Assembly (NCBI GenBank): GCA_003996215.1
Contig: QJPP01001948.1
Span: 124,001 to 188,000 of the forward strand
From: Jaltomata sinuosa
Taxonomy: Eukaryota > Streptophyta > Magnoliopsida > Solanales > Solanaceae
Length of the DNA: 64,000 nucleotides
Direction of reading: 5' to 3'
The notes under the pieces were generated by a model. It searched no databases, was not told the origin of the DNA, and saw nothing but the letters and a program-made list of their open reading frames with translations. Each line of letters begins with the position of its first letter. Position 1 is the stretch's first letter. Of the stretch, positions 10,551 to 21,880 are shown piece after piece. A program made the position numbers and the translations under genes.

Positions 10551-11520
10551 AAATTTGAATTTTAATTGACCTAACCTATTGACCGACCTGACTCGTAGAC
10601 AATCCGACTGACTTTTCTTCTTCTTTTTCTTCTTAAAACCACCTCCTTCACCACCTTCACCATACTTCCTCTCTAACTTCTCCATTCCTCTCTAAAAATT
10701 CTCTCTAAATCCCTCAAACTTCTCCAAAATCTTCTCCTCCTCTCACTCAACCATCTCCACTGCTTCGCCACTATTGTCGCTGTTAGTCTCTCCGGGCAAG
10801 CCAAGTGGGTCACCATTATTGCACTAAAAAAAAGCTTAAATTTTCACTTCTCTCTACCTAATCTTCACTTATGGTAAGTTCTCCGATGTTAAATACTTAT
10901 TTTTATGAATATTGGGAACTCATATTGTGAAGCATGCTTAGTAGAATTCCTATTTTAATTTTGGGTGAGATCCAAAAATTTTGGGTCCCCAATTTTGAGT
11001 TGTCTTGATAATTTTGCTTATTGTCAACTTGGTAAAACTTGAATGTTGTTAATGCATGTTGAGTGGTAGTGATTTTTAGCCTTGAAATCTGAGTTTTGGA
11101 CGAAGTCTGAGTAACCCACTTGTGATTGACAAATGGTTTGGCCCGATGATGGATTGGGTGACGTCGCTCTTAAGGTCAAATCATCGTTAGTCATGAGGTT
11201 TTGTTGAGAATTGATTATGAGGGCTGAATTTTGCTACTTGTATGCCTATGATTCATTGTTGCAAATTATCTTTGGGTGTATGATCTTGTGCGGGGAGGGG
11301 GTTAATTGTTGCTAAATTTTTTGTTGATGCCCATTATTGCAAGTAAGAGCTTGATGTTCCCAATGATAGATGGGGTAACGTCCATCTTAAGGGAAGTCAT
11401 TAAGTTCTTTGCTTGTTTGTTGTCGTTGTTAATGGAAATCCGGGGATGTCTGATTACCCGGATATTTGTGGTCATGATATACCTTACCCCCTGTTGTTTA
11501 ATATTACTATGCGATGAGAC
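10551..11520 (+). other. Non-coding leader and intron-like tail of ATH1
   Basis: Pyrimidine-rich leader at 10610-10790, a GTAAGTT donor at 10874, then non-coding sequence. Two related phrases, a GATGATGGATTGGGTGACGTC type and a GATAGATGGGGTAACGTCC type, lie at about 11140 and 11360. No coding region is seen. Athila elements often have a spliced env-like region here, but no env-like frame was found. Confidence 0.5.
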
Positions 11521-14473
11521 TTACAAAAAAGTGCTTAACCATTCAACTAGTTCACTAATCTCAACAAAGTTAATATCGATAAATTAGCAACTTAGGTAGT
11601 TTTTATACAAACATAATAAGAATCAGTGATCTAAGATCTTCCAAACACAGCAAATATACTACAAATTTTTCATCCTTAAAACCATCCAAATAGCAATTTA
11701 AAGTTATCTTTACAATTTTTTCAGCAAGTCATTACTCTGTAGCTCTACAATGTCAAAAACTATCAGGCAAACAAAGTACCATATATTTAAAATAAAATGA
11801 AAATCTCTTGCTTAAATATTTTTATGTAGAAGTCTCCTTCTAGAATTTTTAAAGGTCACTTTTTGAAAGATCTTAGCTAACCTAATAATTGTTCAAGAAT
11901 ACTTGAAATTCTTTGATACAATTCTTACTCTATCTTTGTACTCGTTCCAATTACTAATGAGTTACACCATTCTACAGATCATATTTTGCTTCTGCATATA
12001 CCAAAATAACACTGAAAATTCATAACATCATCAATTTACGATGATTTATTATCTTAGAAAATAGATACATATCTCCATTTGAAGTAACTGGTGGAGTTGA
12101 AAAGCTCTGCATCATATTTACCTGATGTTCATTCTGTCGATGAAATAGTCAATGTTTAGAAATATATAACTAATTAGTTTACTTGGAATTTTGAAGTTCA
12201 AATGAAAATCTCTTGCTTAATTATTTTTCCGTGGAAGTCTCTGGTAAACTTTTGTCATAGCGCTTGCAGTTGAAGGCTTGCCAGACACAAACACTGAAAC
12301 ATAAAGCAGATACTGAGTAGTTGACCTCTTATATATGAGACAATGAACATGCTGGTCTTATCCATATTTCATACCACCAAATGCCCTCAACATATAAACA
12401 TATTCAAACAATAAAGAGGAAGAAAGAATGGCTAAGAAAGGAAGGTAATTAATAAATGATATATTGTACCTTGATTGCTAATATTTGTTTGGGTGTAGGA
12501 GTAACTGGCTTAGGTTCTTGATCTTCCTTTGGTTCCTCATGTGGTGCCGCAACCTCAACATGTACAAAGGTTGTAACTGATTCTTTTTTTGAATGCTTCT
12601 TGTGACGTAAATAAATTACCTGCTTTCAATCGCTCCTATAGCAACAAAATTAGATCCGACAGCTATGAATATCAAGAAAAAATGAAGCAATTACTTAGAA
12701 ATATGAAGCATGGTTAAAGAACGTAATATGTTTTCAATAATTGAGATGCAAACGAGAAACTGTGAACTTACCCTATGAGAAAGTCATAAAATTCCTTTGA
12801 ACCTTCCACCGCTAAATTTTCTCTGATTTGCTAGATTTTGATGATACACAGGAGAAATACTCTATTTTTGCATCCAAAATCTTATGAAAGCAAGAAGAAA
12901 GAGCAAAAAAAAAATAGTCAAAATATAAGCAGTAATATGCAATTTGTAAAAATCTAATAGCCAATTTACAGCATGCTATTCAGACTACCAGAAACATGTC
13001 ACTGCAGAAGCTTTTAAAACCCTTGTCTATTTCACCTGACACCGAAACCACAAAATTCAGAAGGAATTTCATTAATTGACCACATATTAGGACAATTAAT
13101 TTAACTTCTAAATGCTACATAAATATGTTTTCACCAATAATTCTCAATTCAAATGAACAACTAATAGTAATTTCTATTAAGCAACTATTTCCCCTGCAAT
13201 GCTAGGGCGAGCACTCAGTGGTTCACTGTGAATTACAACATATATTTGGGGAATACGCCTTTCAAAATCTTTCGAATAAAATATGAGCAAGAATCGACGG
13301 AACACTCATATGCAGTAACTTTGAATAGCCATTTCACAATTCCGAGTCTCCGGATAAATACAAAAATTGAAGAAACTTCAAACAGTAAGAGGCCATGTAC
13401 TGCGCATTGAAGTGAGTTATATAATTTCATCCTTCTTCGTTTATGCCTTACCCATAAAATTAATTTCTCATTCCTTCCTGCTAATTCTAGCAATTCCAAC
13501 TTATGAAAACTATTTTGGGCAGAGATTCGACATGTGAACCAAGAAGTTCATCAATAGAGTAAAAGATGTAAAAAAGAAATTATTGGAGTAAAAGACTGAA
13601 CACGTGTTATACATACACAAAGCATAGTATACGTGTTTGCGTGAAAATGGATGAATCAAATTATTGGTTTACCCCTATAAAATATCCATAATTACAAAAG
13701 TACCCTTGTTCGTCCTTCAATTCAATTGGCTAATTTATAAAACATATTAAAATATAGCAGGCTAATTTCAAATATCTTTTCTCAACTTTTTTTTTGTAAC
13801 ATTAACTCTTTTTGTGATTTATTATAAAATTATTATTTTGACATCTTTGTAATAATTTGAAGCCATAAACTGTATCAAGATCATAGATTTTATATTTTTC
13901 ATTCAATTTTTTGATGATCTAAGAACAATACTTTTGCTAATTAAAAAGATGTTTATAAATTCACTAAACAAATAATTATATTAATAAAGATAATATAATA
14001 AAATTATATTTGTATATTAGTAACAATGAGCTAAAATTATTTAAAAAATAATTAAAATAAGCAACGTAAATGTAATATCGTAAACCATAACGGTAATTAG
14101 TGTTATGAAGCAAAATATTGAGGGAGATTTTTAAACTTATCCCAAAAAAATAAACTTATTTTGAAGTGTCATGTCATATTTTTGATATATATAAAATTCT
14201 AATTCAAAATGAAATGTACTTAACTACTTAGGCTAAAATTAGATAAATTTCATTCAATAAAAATAGAGAAATAATTTTTAAGTAATAAACTTTTAAATTG
14301 AAGAATTTTTATATTATAAAAAATAGAAAAGTAATTTTGTATAACAAAATTTATAGCTTAAATAAATTTTATATAACAAAAAATAAAAATAATTTTGACA
14401 TGATTAGTTCAAAAGTTAAATGACCACTATGAATCCCAAAATATGTGGTGAAAGAGTATAAATGATAAGATTA
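11521..14473. other. AT-rich intergenic-like sequence
   Basis: About 3 kb without LTR, gag or pol signatures. It is rich in A+T with scattered poly-A and poly-T runs, and looks like old intergenic or intron DNA. Apart from the possible exon at 12470-12625 no supported feature is seen. Two imperfectly related stretches, AAAATGAAAATCTCTTGCTTAA-like, lie at about 11797 and 12203, suggesting a diverged duplication of about 400 bp spacing. Confidence 0.45.
12470..12625 (-). other. Possible exon, E/K/P-rich, unknown protein
   Basis: The minus strand is open for about 50 codons. It encodes an acidic-proline segment (HEEPKEDQEPKPVTPTP) and ends at a good splice-donor context, AAG/GTACAA, at 12470/12469. 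The composition is protein-like and unlike the AT-rich flanks. No start, acceptor or neighbouring exon could be fixed, and I do not recognise the family. It may be a relic of a host gene or chance. Confidence 0.22.
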
Positions 14474-14740
14474 TACTCTCTCCGTTCCATATTAGTTGGT
14501 CACTTTTCTTTTTACATGCATATTAAGAAATTATAAATAAGAAGGTAGTTTTAGTAATTCACCCCTTAAGAAACTTCTTTGGAACTTTACAAATAAGTGT
14601 GAACATTTTAAAAAAGAATTAATTGCAAGAGTAATATGAAAAAAATTTAATTAATGCTTTCTTGATTTAGTAAGATGACCAATTATTATGGAACAACTAT
14701 TTTTAGTATATTGACCAGCTAATATAGGACAGAGGGAGTA
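14474..14740. mobile_element. Stowaway/mariner-like MITE
   Basis: 267 bp with terminal inverted repeats: the left end is CTCTCTCCGTTCCATATTAG and the right end, reverse complemented, is CTCCCTCTGTCCTATATTAG. Both are flanked by TA. The CTCCCTCCGT start is typical of plant Tc1/mariner MITEs. It has no coding capacity and would be mobilised in trans. Confidence 0.75.
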
Positions 14741-14827
14741 GTATGCATGTATAGACGATCTAATTTAATTAATATGAATTTTTTTTAATTAATATGAAAA
14801 TTTTTTAATTAATATTTTTTTTATTTA

Positions 14828-14867
14828 GTAAGATGGTCAACTAATATGGAATGAGACAAAGAGAGTA
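14828..14867. mobile_element. Orphan end of a related MITE
   Basis: A further copy of the MITE terminal repeat, resembling the inner and right end of the element at 14474-14740, ends in GAGAGTA. The stretch between (14760-14827) is made of three TTTAATTAATAT-type repeats. It is probably a deleted second insertion. Confidence 0.5.
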
Positions 14868-15369
14868 CGTTAATATTCTTAACCAAGGAGGAAAACCTTT
14901 TCACCAGACATCTAATTTGACTTTTCATCCAAAAGTTTTGTGTTATTTTCTGGATATAAAAAGTGCAGATCCAGGATTGGTAGTAGGGGCCGGCTGTACC
15001 ACACTGCTCCTTTATTTCACATCAAAATTTGACTTGTATTATCGGCGGATTCCCTTACCCCAACCATCACATCAGTGCTGATCAATGATATTTCAAATTT
15101 GATCAAAAGTAAATTTCAGAATTTGAAATTTATGTCTTTTAAATTCTAGCGTGGCGGAGGTAAGAGTGAGCTAAAATTTTGAGTTTTGATTTTTAATTTT
15201 TTAATTTATTTTAATTGAGTTCTTAATAAATTATTTATATATATTAAGTGAATTTTTAACACAAATTCTTAGTGTTGCATCAACACTATTGGTTTTGTCG
15301 AATCCAATAGAATTTGCATAAATAATATAAATGTTAAATTTAAAATTCAATTATTATCAATTGAAATTG
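14868..15369. other. No feature recognised
   Basis: AT-rich sequence. An open frame of 76 codons at 14851-15081 overlaps the MITE end, has no known motif and is considered chance. Nothing else is supported. Confidence 0.4.
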
Positions 15370-15454
15370 GAAATCATACGAGGGTTACTCCAAAAACTCT
15401 TCTAGGCTACTCCAAATCTTGGGACCCATGGAGAGGAGAGATCTTGGCTAAAGG

Positions 15455-15464
15455 GATATAAAAC
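15455..15464 (+). promoter_or_regulatory. TATA-like box of LTR C
   Basis: GATATAAAAC in otherwise mixed sequence, about 80 bp before the donor-like GTAGGC at 15543. It is the best candidate for the element C promoter. If a word array lay upstream, it has been lost with the truncated LTR start. Confidence 0.5.
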
Positions 15465-16250
15465 CACAGATTCTGGGCTTTTCATTCATCAGGAAACGCT
15501 TTCACGGAGCATAATATGCATGTGCAGCTGCTTGGCATCCAGGTAGGCTAGGTTTCCTTTCATTTGAGTAGTCTTAGACCTTTTATCATTCCATATTATT
15601 GTATAGACGGAAAGGAGAATTCATGTTTAGGCCTTCATGCATGGAGTCTGGAGGATTGTTGTGTTTGACTTGTTTTGGAATGAGAAATGGTAGGATTGGG
15701 ATGATGTGTTGTCACTTTTTGGGCTATTTATGCTCATTATGCAGAGTGGGATGCTAGAATCCAGGAACTAGATAATTGGGAAGGTTTGGAGAACTGAAAA
15801 ATGTTATGGGGGGCTAAATGACTAGTTAAAGAGAGTTCTAGGAATGAATTTATGTAACGAAAGTAGAGTAAACAAGAAGGGTTGAGGTTCTAATTTTAGG
15901 GTATGTCCTCCCCATGTTGTATCTGTCTTAAGAGAAGGGTTCAAATTTGATGTGTCTATTAGATGCATGTCTTGGGGGTGAGACGCGATTTAGTCTCCGG
16001 ACAAGAAGTAAATGTTGGGGTCATGAACTCGGGTGTTGGGTAGGTGATGGTTACTATTTTTCTCAATATTCAATATGTGTTCATGTATTATCTCTTAGTA
16101 ATGTATGAGTTTGAATGTTTAGGGGATGGGATTTTAAATGTCTAGCTATCCTGTGTCAATTATGTGAAATGAATTGGGTTTGATTGCTTGTTGGTTTACA
16201 AGTGTGATGTTGTTCATTATTTATTGACTTATTGGATTGTGTGTGACATT

Positions 16251-16406
16251 TGGTTGGCTGGGGTACCATTCCTGGTACAGGTTACATATTGGTTGGCTTG
16301 GGTATCACACCTGGTATGGGATATTTATTGGTTGGCTCAGGTACCATGCCTGGTAAAGGTTTTATAATGGTTGGCTCGGGTATCACACCTGGTATGAGTT
16401 TGATTT
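16251..16406 (+). repeat. 39-bp tandem repeat, four units
   Basis: Units start at 16251, 16290, 16329 and 16368 with TGGTTGGCT and contain GGTAYCAYRCCTGGTA. The spacing is exactly 39 bp each time, with about 20 percent differences by eye. Units 1 and 3 share GTACCAT, while 2 and 4 share GTATCACACC, suggesting duplication of a two-unit block. Confidence 0.85.
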
Positions 16407-16900
16407 TATTTGCATTGATTGTATTCTGATGAAGGTTCCATGAGTGGACCAGGTTTTATTCTTGATACGTGATTGTTGCATGATGGTCCTTGAGAGGTCG
16501 GGTGGTTGTATTTAAATATGAAGTTGGTCCTTGTGTAGACCGAGAATTGCATATTAAACACTTAGGTGTTGTCTTAAGGATCCGTAGTTGGTCTGGGTTA
16601 TTCGAAAGGGGTATGTGTTATTGTCATGGTGTATTATGCAATGGCTATCAAACTTGTTACAAGTGATTAGTAAGCTAAGGGAAGGACTAGAGTCTAGTTG
16701 TATTGATGGTTATTGTTGTCTGTCGGGCATTGTCCCATAGGTCTCTGGGGCTATTCGGGCATTGTAAGTGGTATTTACATAGGTAAGTGGTCTAGTTGGC
16801 AATTAGCTAGGTTTTCTTCTGGTTTATGAGTCATGGGGGTTGACTTGAGTCACGGAAGGGTAGTCCAGGTCGGGACATCATAGTCGGTCTATGTATTTAG

Positions 16901-17082
16901 GTGACTTAGGAAGTCTAAGAGTTAAGTGTGACTTAGGAAGTCTAAGGGTTAAGTGTGACTTGGGAATTCTAAGGGTTGAGTGTGACTTGAGAAGTATAAG
17001 GGTTGAGTGTGACTTGGGAAGTGTAAGGGTTAAGTGCGACTTGGGAAGTCTAAGGGTTAAGTGTGACTTGGGAAGTCTTAGG
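16901..17082 (+). repeat. 27-bp minisatellite, six full units and one partial
   Basis: Unit GTGACTTGGGAAGTCTAAGG plus GTTAAGT, with starts at 16901, 16928, 16955, 16982, 17009, 17036 and 17063. Because 27 is a multiple of three, one frame stays open and encodes a 9-residue repeat (CDLGSLRVK). There is no evidence that it is translated. It lies inside LTR C. Confidence 0.9.
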
Positions 17083-17632
17083 TGTCAGGGTGTAGAGTCT
17101 CCAACTGGTGGAGTTGGCAGCGAAATGGGATAGGAATGCTGGGGACGAAATGAGTAAGTCCATAGGTGTAAATGTCATGAGGTATAAGCCCAGGGTCGGT
17201 TGATGTTGCATTTTTGGTAAAGGTGGGTGTTGAATGACTATAATATCTTAGTTATTGCATAATTTCTCTTGTTTCCTTATATGATGGTATGGAATAGATT
17301 CGGGTCCACTGATGATGCCTATTAGTACTTGTGTTTGTACTGATACTACTCTTGCTATACCCTTTTGGGGTATAGTCTGGTTGCAGGGTCAGTGATGTTT
17401 CTTAGGTACAGGATGACGATGATCTCCAACAGCTTTTGCTCTTCATCTTCATATAGGAGCTGTGTCTTTGTATATTTTATATTTGTACTTCGAGTGTAGT
17501 GGCTCTTGTACCTGCTTAGACTAGATCCTAGGGAGGGTTGTTTTGAGATTTAAAAGTGGTTTTACTGTATTTAAATTGTAAAGGATTTTTTGAAAGTAAT
17601 GGTTTTGTAAATGTTTTCATATATTAAGAGGA

Positions 17633-19684
17633 TGTCACACCTTGATGCTACCCCCTTAACATAACACAGGACCTAGGAACACGAGTTCCCCAAGATAACC
17701 CTTGGTCATAGCATAATTCAGATAATCAATAGATAATCAGAAGCATAATAGGAAAATCCGAAGTTAAATGTATAGCTAATCAAGTCAAATAGGATTTTAA
17801 AACCAGACTCGAATACTGTCTATGTCTGAAAAGCCTCTAACTGTCATAAAGAGTTGCTAGGACAAGACCCCAACTAACTCGAAATCTGAAATGAAAGCAT
17901 AAAGACGGACGCTCTAACTCTAGTCCTCGGATAATGAGGACTCACCAATAATTAGCTGAATGCCTGGCGTAGTCTAGCCACGAGTCTGAAGGCAGGTTCC
18001 TGAATCTGCATCATAAAAGGATGCAACACAAAATGCGTCAGTACTATAGGATGTACTGAATATATGATATATACATGAATTTGAGATAAACATGCGAATA
18101 AACTTGTAAAACTGAAATCATGCTATGAGCGTAAAACTAAGATGCAAGAGACTCAATGCATTACTAAAGCAAGATATACAAAATATCATAAGTAATCATA
18201 ATAGTTCTGAAGTCTGAAGGCAAAGAGTCAATGCATTTTAAAACCTGATATTGTTTCTGTGGGAGGTTCTCTAACAGACATAGACCATGTGAGCTACATG
18301 GAATCCGATGTATACGCTCCATTGAAAGGACCTAATATACCTTGCCAGGGTATAAAGGCATAACTGTGGCGTGATCACTAAATGTGATGCCCTACTAAGG
18401 GGACTTCGAACCTATGGGGGCATGTAGTTCTAGGACTAAGGTTACTCTCACCCTGTTCAACTCGGTGCTAATACTACTCCTAAAACATATACATATAGCT
18501 CATAATACTTGTGACATGTCTGATGTCAAAATTGTTCATAACTTAGGTAGACATATCTGGATGCCAAACCTTTCATAAAACATAAGGACATATCTAATGT
18601 CCAAAACTGTTGGAAAAACATAAGGACATATCTGATGTCATGCAATTCACAAGTCATGAATTTTAAAGCTTTGCAAAACCATAATTCAGAATATACTTTC
18701 CTTTCTACTATCATAGTTTGAAGAATTTGGCATGCAATTTCATGAAAATAGAGGTCATGTTACCTAAACATACCAATTTTACTTGTAGACATGCAATTCA
18801 ATGAAATCATGCTAAAATTCATCATCAACATATGGGCTTTTGAAATCAACTAAGGAACTTCAATTAAATCATAGATATATAATAAGAAATCATGGATTGA
18901 TGCCTTAAAAGTAGACCCATAACGTTTCCCCAATTTGAGTAAGGACCCTAATTTAGAAATCCATAAATTCAATTTAGAAGAATGGGGTTTTGGGCATAAG
19001 GGTGAAGGGATTCCCTTATTGAATACCCACATACCTTGATTGAAGCTAACCCAACTGAAATTGAAAAGAAAAGGAGGCGTGAACTTGGAGCTTGAGAGAC
19101 TTACTTTCCTCTTTTGGTAGATGAATGAGGAAATGAGAAGGGACTTAGGCTAATAGGTTTAGAAATCATGCTAAAAATGGCCAAAACGACCTCACTTAGG
19201 AGTTAAAAGGGTGGGTAATTATGAAAATACCCTTGGGATTTAATTAAGGAAAAGCTATTTTAAAAACTCGGCTTCAGGTTCCACGGGTCTCTTTCACGAG
19301 CCATAGAAGTAACCACGAGTCGTGGATTGGACTCGTGGTTCTTGAGCCCAAAATTCAAGCTGCGGAAGAGTTTCAATGATTTTACAGAATGACCCGTAGA
19401 AACTTCTAAGTGTCATGGAACCCACTCGTGGTCCCTGGGGAGACTGGCAATCCTTAGTCTGAGTTCCACGAATTAGTTCCATGACTCGTGGAACCATCCA
19501 CGGATCGTGAACCTGACTCGGGGTTCTCATACCTGAGGATGATCTGCAGGATTGGTTTAACGGGTCACTTTCACGGCTCATGGTTCCTTCCATGGGTCGT
19601 GAAGTTGACTCGTGATCCCTGGAAGTTTCAAAATTTCTACTAGTTTCTGAGTATAAAAGATGGATCAAATTCCGGGGTGTTACA
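17633..19684 (-). repeat. 3' LTR of element B
   Basis: 2052 bp; on the minus strand it starts TGTAACACCCCGG and ends GTGTGACA. It is very similar to 24726-26802. At 18512-18645 a short phrase (ACATATCTGATGTC with CATAAGG or CAAAAC) is repeated about four times at roughly 30-bp spacing. The donor-like CAAG/GTATGT (reverse of 19030-19036) is shared with LTR A. Confidence 0.92.
19275..19640 (-). promoter_or_regulatory. Word array in 3' LTR of B (word CCACGAGTCGTGG)
   Basis: Iterations of CACGAGTC, ACTCGTGG, CCACGG and GGTTCC in both orientations. The copy here keeps many CG dinucleotides. The word is close to that of LTR A, as expected for related chromoviruses. It lies at the start of the LTR, upstream of the leader and splice donor. 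Confidence 0.75.
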
Positions 19685-19700
19685 ATATCTCCCTCTTGGA
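19685..19700 (-). other. Polypurine tract of element B
   Basis: On the minus strand AATCCAAGAGGGAGATAT runs directly into the LTR TGTAACACC. It is the counterpart of the tract at 3760-3773 in element A. Confidence 0.82.
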
Positions 19701-19918
19701 TTCATTCATCCTCGAATGAAGACTAAGCAAGGAAAATCGGAGAGAAAATATCCCAACCAAACAATAAAACATGAAAACTCAAGGATAAACATGAAAACTG
19801 AGCTTTTTAACTTAAAACATGACTGAGTCAACTTGGAAAAACATGCATGCATACTAAGATCATGGGAGGAGGTGATGGAATAGAGTAGGATAGACATATT
19901 AATGAGGAAACTACTACC

Positions 19919-21194
19919 TCAAGCGGAAACTGGATCAGAATGAAAGAGATGAGGGTACGTGGATTTCATGGCTGATTCTGCTTCCCATGTAGCTCCCTCA
20001 ACTAGCTGATTCCTCTAAAGGACCTGTACCGAAGTAACTTCTTTGTTTCTCAACCTCTGAAATTGACGATCAAGAATATCTATGGGAACTTCCTCATAAG
20101 TAAGGCTATCCTTCACACCCACATCCTCCAAAGGAACAATCAAGGTCGGATCACCAACACACTTTTTCAACAAGGAAATATGTAAAACCGGATGAACTGC
20201 TTCTAATTCTATTGGCAAATCCAACTCATAAGCAATGCTACCAACTCTCCTCAGAATCCGATAATGGACTAAAAAATGGGGACTAAGCTTCCCTTTCTTG
20301 CCAAATCTCATCACACCCTTCATGGGTGACACCTACAGAAAAACCCATTCATCAACTTCAAATTCCAACTCCCTTCTCCTCATATACGCATATGATTTAT
20401 GTCGACTCTGAGCGGTCTTCAACCTTTCTCTAATAAGCTGAACCTTCTCTATAGTCTCATGAACCGAATATGGACCAATCAAAGCTGCCTCACCTACCTT
20501 AAACCAACTAATAAGAGATGCACCTCTGCCCATAAAGTACCTCATAAGGGGCCATTTGGATGCTAGAATGAAAACTGTTGTTGTAGGCAAATTCAATAAG
20601 AGTAAGTGATCATCCCAACTACCCTTGAAATCAATTACACAAGCTCTCAGCATATCCTCCAAAGTCTGAATAGTACGCTCTGCCTGACCATCTATTTGTG
20701 GGTGAAAAGCTGTGCTAAGCTTCACCTGAGTACCAAGACCTCTCTGAAATGATCACCAAAATTGGGATGTAAACTGAGTACCCCTATCTAAAATGATGGA
20801 TAATGGAACACCATGCAATCATACTATCTCACATATGTAGAGTCTGGCATAATCCTTAGCTGAATCAGTAGTCTTGACAGCCAAGAAGTGGGCTAATTTG
20901 GTCATCCTATTGACAATTACCCAAATAGAATCGTGTTGCCTTCGAGTATGAGGCAAACCTGTAATGAAGTCCATATTGATCGCTTTCCACTTCCAATTAG
21001 GAAGGTCAATATCTTGAGTCGTTCCACCCGATCGCTGATGCTCTACCTTCACTTGCTGACAGTTGGGACACTTAGCCACAAAACTGGCTATGTCCCTCTT
21101 CATACCATTCCACTAATAGACTTCCCACAGATCATGATACATCTTGGTGGCACCAGGGTGAATAGAATATCTGGAACTATGAGCCTCAGTCAAA
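19919..21194 (-). pseudogene. Integrase and chromodomain pseudogene of B
   Basis: HHCC zinc-binding domain at about 21180-21040 is complete: two His, then CPNCQQVK with both Cys. The catalytic core shows NMDFITGLP (about 20960), LDRGTQFTSQF (about 20770) and DGQAERTIQTLEDML (about 20690-20640), so all three acidic residues of the D,D-35-E triad are present. The C-terminal part (20332-20015) has KLSPHF, LHISLLKKC and a chromodomain-like end VLxRNQLVEGATWE with a stop replacing the Trp. Other stops at about 21117, 20820, 20750 and 20333 disable it. The natural stop is at 19919-19921. Confidence 0.9.
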
Positions 21195-21880
21195 ATCTGC
21201 TATCTCAACCCATCTATATGTGGCACACACAATCGAACCTGATAACGAAGCACACCATCTCCCCCTTGGGAGAAAACCTCAATCCTTTGCTGATGGACTA
21301 CACCCTTTAGCTGAAGAAAAATAAGATCACTTTCTTGCTTTGCCTTCATTTCATCTACCAAAGATGATTTAGAACGATTCTGAACAATAACTCCACCCTC
21401 TGTTGAGTCCATAAGGCGAACCCCCAACCGAGCAAGCCTATGATCCTCCTTAACCAATTCCTTCTTTCCATCTTCAACTGAAGTCACACTACCCATGAAT
21501 AATCTACTAAGTGCATCCGCCACAACATTGGCCTTACCCAGATAATAAAGCACGCTCATATCATAATCCTTAAGAAGCTCAATACATCTTTTTTGATGCA
21601 GATTCAATTCCTTTTAAGAGAACACATACTGAAGACTCTTATGATCAGTGAATACATCTACATGCACACCATACAAGTAATATCTCAAAATTTTCAAGGC
21701 AAAGACCACGGTTGCTAACTCAAGATAATGAGTAGGGTAGTTCTTCTCATGAATCTTAAGCTGGCTCAAAGTATAAGCAATCACCTTGCCACGCTTCATC
21801 AAAACATAACCCAAGCCAATTCTAGAAGCATCGCAATACATAACAAGGTCATCCGAACCCTTGGGTAGGGTCAACACTGG
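21195..21880 (-). pseudogene. RNase H pseudogene of B
   Basis: Reads MYCDASRIGLG (about 21840), YLELATVVFALK (about 21720), DHKSLQYVF (about 21640-21615) and DYDMSVLYYLGKANVVADAL (about 21560-21510), giving the DEDD-type catalytic positions of retroelement RNase H. Only one stop (about 21613) lies inside. The linker to the integrase (21500-21200) is open. Confidence 0.9.

Larger units (their letters stand above)
6080..11520 (+). mobile_element. Athila-like gag-protease element ATH1 (3' LTR missing)
   Basis: Order seen: LTR, tRNA-Asp primer site, gag, protease, a short stem-loop, a second word array, a CT-rich leader, a splice donor and a long non-coding tail. No reverse transcriptase, RNase H or integrase motif is present in any frame between protease and tail. 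This fits a non-autonomous derivative that uses enzymes from a relative. No second LTR is found before about 11520, where AT-rich unrelated sequence starts; the right border is approximate. Confidence 0.8.
15370..17632 (+). repeat. 5' LTR of element C, part 1
   Basis: Contains a TATA-like GATATAAAAC at 15455-15464, a leader, and a donor-like CCAG/GTAGGC at 15542/15543. It also holds a fourfold 39-bp repeat, a 27-bp minisatellite and the GATGATGCCTATTAGTACTT region (about 17310), which corresponds to the GATGATGCCTACTGGGTACC region of LTR D (about 49670). The LTR stops at 17632 where B inserted and resumes at 26803. The left border is approximate because the LTR's own 5' end is lost. Confidence 0.65.

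Noticed and set aside
10188..10685. Cluster of overlapping frames in the ATH1 internal array
   Set aside because: Same cause: GTGCGG repeats keep frames open. No start context, domain or conservation.
14851..15081. 76-codon plus-strand frame after the MITEs
   Set aside because: Starts inside the MITE end; no domain or codon pattern. Considered chance.
16251..17082. CRISPR-like repeat arrays
   Set aside because: The repeats are contiguous with no unique spacers, in a plant retroelement context.
16891..17133. 80-codon frame with 9-residue repeats
   Set aside because: Produced by a minisatellite whose 27-bp period is a multiple of three. No evidence of translation or of a gene around it.
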